In this document: piece by piece, positions 34,774 to 38,541 of the stretch
How positions within the stretch are numbered: position 1 is the stretch's first letter
Layout: each line of letters opens with the position of its first letter
Origin: Boseongicola sp. SB0665_bin_10
GTDB lineage: Bacteria; Pseudomonadota; Alphaproteobacteria; Rhodobacterales; Rhodobacteraceae
Direction: 5' to 3'
Assembly: GCA_009838075.1 (NCBI GenBank)
Contig: VXSG01000029.1
Location: forward strand, 23,131 to 61,671
DNA length: 38,541 nt
Translations under genes and position numbers: made by a program
Notes under the pieces: generated by a model
What the model saw: the letters and a program-made list of their open reading frames with translations, nothing else
The model's database searches: none
Told to the model about the DNA's origin: nothing

Positions 34774-34800
34774 GGCCTTGGGAGCCGTCGGGCCAAGGCC
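34774..34800 (+). terminator. terminator-like hairpin after lipA
   Basis: 8-bp perfect stem, GGCCTTGG/CCAAGGCC, with an 11-nt loop, beginning 12 bp after the lipA stop. A short TCTCC follows. Position supports a terminator. Confidence 0.55.
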
Positions 34801-34901
34801 TCTCCCCAACCGCGGCGATTGCCGTTCCTGAAGGGACGTCGCTGTTGTCCGTCTGCGTCGGATGCTAAAGTGTGCACGAGCGTGCGACAGGAGGCGAGGC
34901 C

Positions 34902-36290
34902 ATGAATGATCAGACGTCGCGGGCAGCGGGTGAGGAGCACGGCGAGGACGAATACGCGCTCGACCGAGGCCTCGTGTCCCAGGTCCAGCTGGCCTTGGCA
35001 GCCGGAGACGCGGATCGCCTCGCGGAGCTCTTCGACCCCCTTCATCCCGCGGATGTCGCTGACCTGGTGGAGCAGCTGGACGATGGCCGGCGCCGTGAAC
35101 TGCTGCTGCTGGCCGGCCACCTGATCGACGGCGAGGTGCTTTCGGAAATCGACGAGGACATCCGCGAGGGCGTCATCGATTTCCTTCCTGACAATCAGTT
35201 GGCGGACGCTGTCCGCGAACTCGAATCGGATGACGTGGTCGACATCCTGGAAGATCTTGGAGAGCCGCAGCAGGCGGCGATCCTGGAAGCCCTGGACGCA
35301 GGCGACCGGATCGCGGTTGAGCAGTCGCTGTCCCATCCGGAGGACTCCGCCGGCCGACTCATGCAGCGTGAAGTGGTCACGGCTCCCGAACATTGGCTGG
35401 TCGGTGACGCCATCGATCACTTGCGCGCGCGAGATGACCTGCCTGAACAATTCTACCATATCATGCTTGTCGACCCGCGCCACAAGCCCGTCGCATACGT
35501 GACCCTGGGGAGGGTCATGTCATCGCGCCGTGACGTGCCTCTCTCCACGATCACCGAGGACAGTTTCCGGACGTTTCGTGTCGATGAGGACGAGGGTGAC
35601 GTCGCCTACGCCTTCAACCAGTACCATTTGATCTCGGCGCCGGTGGTTGACGCGGCAGGTCGGCTTGCAGGCGTGATCACCATTGATGATGCCATGGCCG
35701 TGCTGGACGAGGAGCACGAGGAGGAGGTGTTCCGGCTCGCGGGTGTCGGCGAGGAAAGCTTGTCGACGTCAACCTCGAAGATCGTCTGGCGCAGGTTCCC
35801 GTGGCTGGCGGTGAACCTTGTCACCTCGATCATTGCTTCGATCGTGATTGCGCAGTTCGAGGATGTCCTGCTGGCCGTCGTCGCGCTTGCGGTTCTCATG
35901 CCAATTGTGGCGTCGATGGGCGGCAATGCCGCGACGCAGTCAATGACGGTGGCCGTTCGGGCCCTGGCAAAGCGTGACCTGACAAGCTCGAACGCGCTCA
36001 GGGTCATCTGGCGGGAGAGCCTGGCCGGGCTTCTCAACGGCGGGCTCTTTGCCGTGATCATGGGCGTGATCGGCTACGCCTGGTTCGGTTCCCCACTGCT
36101 CGGCGTCGTCATCGGCTTCGCCATGATCGTGAACTTGGTCGTGGCAGGGTTTTCCGGCGTTCTCGTGCCCATCGCGCTCGAAAGGGCGCGGGTCGACCCG
36201 GCGCTCGCATCCGGAAGTCTTGTCACGACGGTCACCGACGTGGTCGGCTTCTTCACTTTCCTTGGTCTGGCTTCCCTGGTGCTGCTGTGA
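34902..36290 (+). CDS. mgtE: magnesium transporter MgtE
   Basis: Mg2+ channel of the inner membrane, 462 aa. N-terminal helical domain (about 20-140, with LFDPLHPADVADLVEQL), two CBS domains (about 145-270) that sense cytoplasmic Mg2+, and a C-terminal membrane part with five helices. The pore motifs are MGGNAATQSMTVAVRALA near residue 337, and SLVTTVTDVVGFFTFLGLA at the end, with the Mg-binding Asp. Start at ATG 34902, preceded by AGGAGGCGAGG. The stop overlaps the next gene's start. Confidence 0.95.
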   Translation: MNDQTSRAAGEEHGEDEYALDRGLVSQVQLALAAGDADRLAELFDPLHPADVADLVEQLDDGRRRELLLLAGHLIDGEVLSEIDEDIREGVIDFLPDNQLADAVRELESDDVVDILEDLGEPQQAAILEALDAGDRIAVEQSLSHPEDSAGRLMQREVVTAPEHWLVGDAIDHLRARDDLPEQFYHIMLVDPRHKPVAYVTLGRVMSSRRDVPLSTITEDSFRTFRVDEDEGDVAYAFNQYHLISAPVVDAAGRLAGVITIDDAMAVLDEEHEEEVFRLAGVGEESLSTSTSKIVWRRFPWLAVNLVTSIIASIVIAQFEDVLLAVVALAVLMPIVASMGGNAATQSMTVAVRALAKRDLTSSNALRVIWRESLAGLLNGGLFAVIMGVIGYAWFGSPLLGVVIGFAMIVNLVVAGFSGVLVPIALERARVDPALASGSLVTTVTDVVGFFTFLGLASLVLL

Positions 36291-36844
36291 AAGTCACTGA
36301 CATGAAGGCCAGCATGCGCAAGGCGGCGTCGCGCCGTCGTGCAATGGCAGACCCAAGCGTTGCGGAGGCCGCGTGCGGGCACCTGGTTGCCGCAGTTAGG
36401 GATGCAACCGGGTCGACGGTCTCGGGCTACTGGCCGATTCGCACCGAAATCGACCCTCGGCCTGCAATGCGTGCACTTGCTGGGTCTCGCGCGCTTTGCC
36501 TTCCCGTGGTGCAGGGCATGGATCAGGTCCTGATGTTTCTCCGGTGGAAGCCTGATGCGGATCTGGTCGACGGCGCCTTTGGCACTGCCATACCGCGGGC
36601 GCGGGTCGAACTCGTGCCGTCCGTCCTGATCGTGCCGCTGCTAGCCTTCGACAGCAGAGGCGGCCGCCTCGGCTATGGCGGAGGGCACTACGACCGGACG
36701 CTGGAGGCACTGCGTTCGCGCGACAAGGTGACCGCCATCGGGTTCGCCTACGACGTCCAGGAATGTCGTGAGGTTCCGCGCGAACCTACCGACCAGCCCC
36801 TTGATCTCATTGTCACGGAATCGGGGACGAGGCAGTTCGCGTGA
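36287..36844 (+). CDS. 5-formyltetrahydrofolate cyclo-ligase
   Basis: Converts 5-formyl-THF to 5,10-methenyl-THF using ATP. 185 aa. KASMRKAASRRRA at the N-terminus is the first conserved motif, and GGRLGYGGGHYDRTL is the ATP-binding signature. GTG start at 36287 overlaps the mgtE stop by four bases; ATG 36302 is an alternative. The 6S RNA gene found next to this gene in many proteobacteria was not seen here. Confidence 0.93.
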   Translation: MKVTDMKASMRKAASRRRAMADPSVAEAACGHLVAAVRDATGSTVSGYWPIRTEIDPRPAMRALAGSRALCLPVVQGMDQVLMFLRWKPDADLVDGAFGTAIPRARVELVPSVLIVPLLAFDSRGGRLGYGGGHYDRTLEALRSRDKVTAIGFAYDVQECREVPREPTDQPLDLIVTESGTRQFA

Positions 36845-37173
36845 GACGCGGTTCGCTATCATGTCGGTTCGCGTGACAAGCGGTGACCATGCCAGCCAAC
36901 CGGACGCGCAGGGCCGTGATCGCGCAACGCTGTATCCGGAACAAGGATCCACCCACGAAGTTGGCTTGAAGGCGGGCCAGACCGAAAGTTGTCGTGGTTG
37001 ATGCCTCGCAATTGTACCGTTCGGCTCCGCATTGCCCTGCACTTCCCTTGCCCGAATCGTCCTGGCCACCGCAACTTTCCGCGGCTTGCAGGCAGGTTGC
37101 ATCCGAGGACGCTCCATCTTGACGTGTTTCTCGGTTTTGGCTGATTTCTATGTAATCGACAAAGGAACATGAC
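36845..37173. other. 329-bp spacer, nothing recognised
   Basis: No gene or clear hairpin. The last 40 bp before the antitoxin are A+T-richer and probably include its promoter. Confidence 0.4.
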
Positions 37174-37419
37174 ATGCTTCAGTTCTCTTCGACGGACCTT
37201 GGCAACAGGACCGGAGACGTCCTGGCCGCAGCGGCCCAGGAGCCGGTTGCCATCGCCCGCCACGGAAAGCGGCGCTTCGTGCTGCTCACGATCGAGGAAT
37301 TCGAAACCCTCAAGACATCCGGCGATGCGAGGATCGCCCGGCGCACCGCCGACATTCCGCCCGAAGAGGGGGCGCTCCTGGTCGCCGAGCTGGAACGCCA
37401 CATCGATGCCGATGAATGA
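37174..37419 (+). CDS. Phd/YefM-type antitoxin
   Basis: 81-aa protein with the antitoxin pattern: FSSTDLGNRTGDVLAAAAQEPVAIARHGKRRFVLLTIEEF, in which the N-terminal half is the Phd DNA-binding fold. The C-terminal tail (about 50-81, acidic, IPPEEGALLVAELERHI) would bind and block a toxin. Its stop overlaps the start of the broken toxin frame (ATGA), the usual arrangement for antitoxin-toxin operons. The gene looks intact, so an antitoxin without its toxin remains. Confidence 0.8.
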   Translation: MLQFSSTDLGNRTGDVLAAAAQEPVAIARHGKRRFVLLTIEEFETLKTSGDARIARRTADIPPEEGALLVAELERHIDADE

Positions 37420-37606
37420 TCATCCCCGCCCAGGCGACATCTGGCGCCACCCCTGCCTCTGGTCGCGGTAGGCCGAGCGCGGGGAGACCGAAGGTCGCAA
37501 GACGCGGCTGATTCTAGCATACGTCGTGATCGTCGGCATTGGCGTTGCCGTTCTCGGCTTCATCTGCTTCAGCGACTTTTCCCTGTTCGCAGTAAGACCT
37601 TCCTGA
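37412..37606 (+). pseudogene. decayed toxin gene (PemK-like 'growth inhibitor' type) with in-frame stop
   Basis: Starts at ATG 37412 overlapping the antitoxin stop. Reads MNDHPRPGDIWRHPCLWSR, then TAG (37469-37471), then AERGETEGRKTR in the same frame. The expected family sequence is PGD...YLW.REAE.G.TEGRK.RP, so TAG probably replaces a Glu codon. After RKTR the frame turns into a hydrophobic stretch (LILAYVVIVGIGVAVLGF) ending at 37606, unlike the toxin fold. So there is a nonsense change plus loss of the C-terminal part. The family call is from pattern memory and moderately sure. Confidence 0.6.
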
Positions 37607-37860
37607 AGGCCATGCGACGGCCGCGCCTCTACGGAATTTAGGTGCGGTTCAAACCGGAGGTCTCATGGTCATGGGCATTCCAGCGTGCAAGTTGACGGCA
37701 AGACCCGCTCTCCCCAAGGCCTGTCCGTTTCCGAAAGCGTCCTCGTCAACAAGCCTCGGCAGGGTAGCGAGATGAATTCTTGGTCGGATGCACTCCGTAG
37801 CGGCACATCCGTTGAGCCCGACGTGTTGGCAATGGATTGCGATTCCGTGTCGGCCGGAGC

Positions 37861-38334
37861 ATGTCCGGCAAGTCGGCACTTGCGTCAGGGGAACGCGCCG
37901 CCGCCGCTGATGCCGAGGTCGGTGGCCATGTCCTCTCCGGGCACGTCGACTTCGTCTCGGAGATTGCCGAGACAAGGACCGGCAGGGGCAACAAGCTGAT
38001 CCGGTTTGCCGTCCCGCGGCAATGCATGCCCTGCATCTTCGCCCGCGGGCACATCGCCGTCGACGGGCTCAGCCTGACCATCGCCGAAACCTCCAGGATC
38101 GACGGCTGGTTCGAGCCCTGGCTGATACCGGAAACCGGCCGCGCCACGATCGTCGACGAAATCGCGCGGGGCCATCGCGCGAACATCGAGATCGAGCGCT
38201 CGACCCAGGTTGTCGTCGACACTGTTCGCGACCCGGTGAACAGGGCGCTCGACGAGCGGTTCACGACGCTGGAGACCGCCCTTTCGCGGGCGGGGCCCGA
38301 CCGCGACACGGCCGGGTGCATCCCGGATCGGTGA
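37861..38334 (+). CDS. riboflavin synthase alpha-subunit-like protein lacking the N-terminal lumazine-binding domain
   Basis: Riboflavin synthase is two lumazine-binding repeats of about 95 aa each. Here only the end of the first repeat (ERAAAADAEVGGHVLSGHVD) and the whole second repeat are found: ARGHIAVDGLSLTIAE, FEPWLIPETGRAT and ANIEIERSTQVVVDTVRD. The expected MFTGIV... start is not found in any frame in the 240 bp upstream, where the in-frame sequence has several stops. Possible starts are ATG 37861 or TTG 37837. Probably a truncated, non-functional copy, or a gene that lost its first half by deletion. The second repeat itself looks well conserved and binds lumazine in relatives. Confidence 0.6.
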   Translation: MSGKSALASGERAAAADAEVGGHVLSGHVDFVSEIAETRTGRGNKLIRFAVPRQCMPCIFARGHIAVDGLSLTIAETSRIDGWFEPWLIPETGRATIVDEIARGHRANIEIERSTQVVVDTVRDPVNRALDERFTTLETALSRAGPDRDTAGCIPDR

Positions 38335-38461
38335 CTCGGGTGAATTCGCGTCGCTTGACGCTGGCGAGGCTCTTTCCGAACAGCACGCAAGGGCTCGTGC
38401 CAACAACCCGGGCCGGTGATGCCAGGCGCGGCCCTGCATGGATCGAGAAGCTCCTGAGGCC

Positions 38462-38499
38462 GGCGAAGACGCGGTCGCAAGCCAAACCGCGTCTTCGCC
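38462..38499. terminator. perfect 13-bp hairpin near right edge
   Basis: GGCGAAGACGCGG (38462-38474) and CCGCGTCTTCGCC (38487-38499) pair perfectly over a 12-nt loop. It lies between the truncated riboflavin synthase and a possible gene entering from the right. No T-run on either side. Confidence 0.55.
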
Positions 38500-38510
38500 A
38501 GGGATTGCCG

Positions 38511-38541
38511 CTAGCCGATTACGGCGCCATCGTCGCGGCGA
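38511..38541 (-). CDS. possible C-terminal end of a gene entering from the right edge
   Basis: On the minus strand the last nine codons read RRDDGAVIG followed by TAG (38511-38513). Codon choice and the hairpin just downstream are consistent with the end of a gene, but the piece is too short for identification. Confidence 0.25.
   Translation of the reverse strand, partial: RRDDGAVIG

Noticed and set aside
34762-34901. Possible Mg2+ riboswitch before mgtE
   Set aside because: Only 140 bp, largely used by the lipA terminator hairpin; no M-box or ykoK features seen.
36845-37173. Possible 6S RNA next to the 5-formyltetrahydrofolate cyclo-ligase gene
   Set aside because: The expected long rod-like hairpin with central bubble was not found, and mgtE overlaps the gene on the other side.

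Overview
This is a high-G+C window (about 60-65% by eye) from an alphaproteobacterium, most likely Rhodobacterales or a near relative. The placement rests on several things: the fabZ-lpxA-lpxI-lpxB order, with LpxI in place of LpxH; purM-purN followed by rnd; an HvrA-type H-NS protein; a metallo-hydrolase gene divergent from an EnvZ-like kinase; and abundant TRAP transporters. No prophage, transposase, CRISPR array or rRNA operon was seen.

Left part (1-17.8 kb), accessory metabolism. The window opens in the cytochrome subunit of a sulfide dehydrogenase, followed by its flavoprotein (SoxE/SoxF type). Convergent to these is a three-gene minus-strand operon: an IlvD/Edd dehydratase of the L-arabinonate type, an RraA-like aldolase-family protein and a fumarylacetoacetate-hydrolase-family protein. 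Divergent from the dehydratase is a complete TRAP transporter (P-Q-M). Together these look like uptake and breakdown of a sugar acid. After an empty ~950 bp come a YciI-like gene, a second complete TRAP transporter, and an NCS2-type permease fused to an extra C-terminal domain that resembles a degenerate GHKL/anti-sigma ATPase fold. A TauE/SafE exporter and an MFS permease follow on the minus strand. Between them lies the remnant of a second IlvD-type dehydratase, colinear with the intact copy at 5.4-5.7 kb, including part of its upstream region.

Middle part (18-28 kb), mostly housekeeping. The lipid A operon fabZ-lpxA-lpxI-lpxB is tightly packed, with a GTGA overlap between the first two genes. 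It converges on mnmA (tRNA 2-thiouridylase). Then come pobA (4-hydroxybenzoate 3-monooxygenase), tRNA-Asn, a beta-lactamase-fold hydrolase divergent from a sensor kinase without an adjacent regulator, and an H-NS family gene.

Right part (28-38.5 kb). About 1.3 kb without a recognisable gene, containing an A+T-richer stretch and a cluster of small GC hairpins, leads to a tRNA with a CAU anticodon. Next come purM-purN-rnd, a small lipoprotein, sufE, lipA, mgtE and 5-formyltetrahydrofolate cyclo-ligase. The right edge is decayed: a Phd-like antitoxin whose partner toxin has an in-frame stop and a foreign-looking tail, and a riboflavin synthase without its N-terminal domain.

Overall, a conserved core is interleaved with accessory catabolic loci. 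Several remnants (IlvD, toxin, riboflavin synthase, possibly soxE) and long empty spacers suggest ongoing gene loss. The most unusual items are the permease fusion, the dehydratase duplication remnant, the broken toxin and the hairpin cluster near 28.65 kb.
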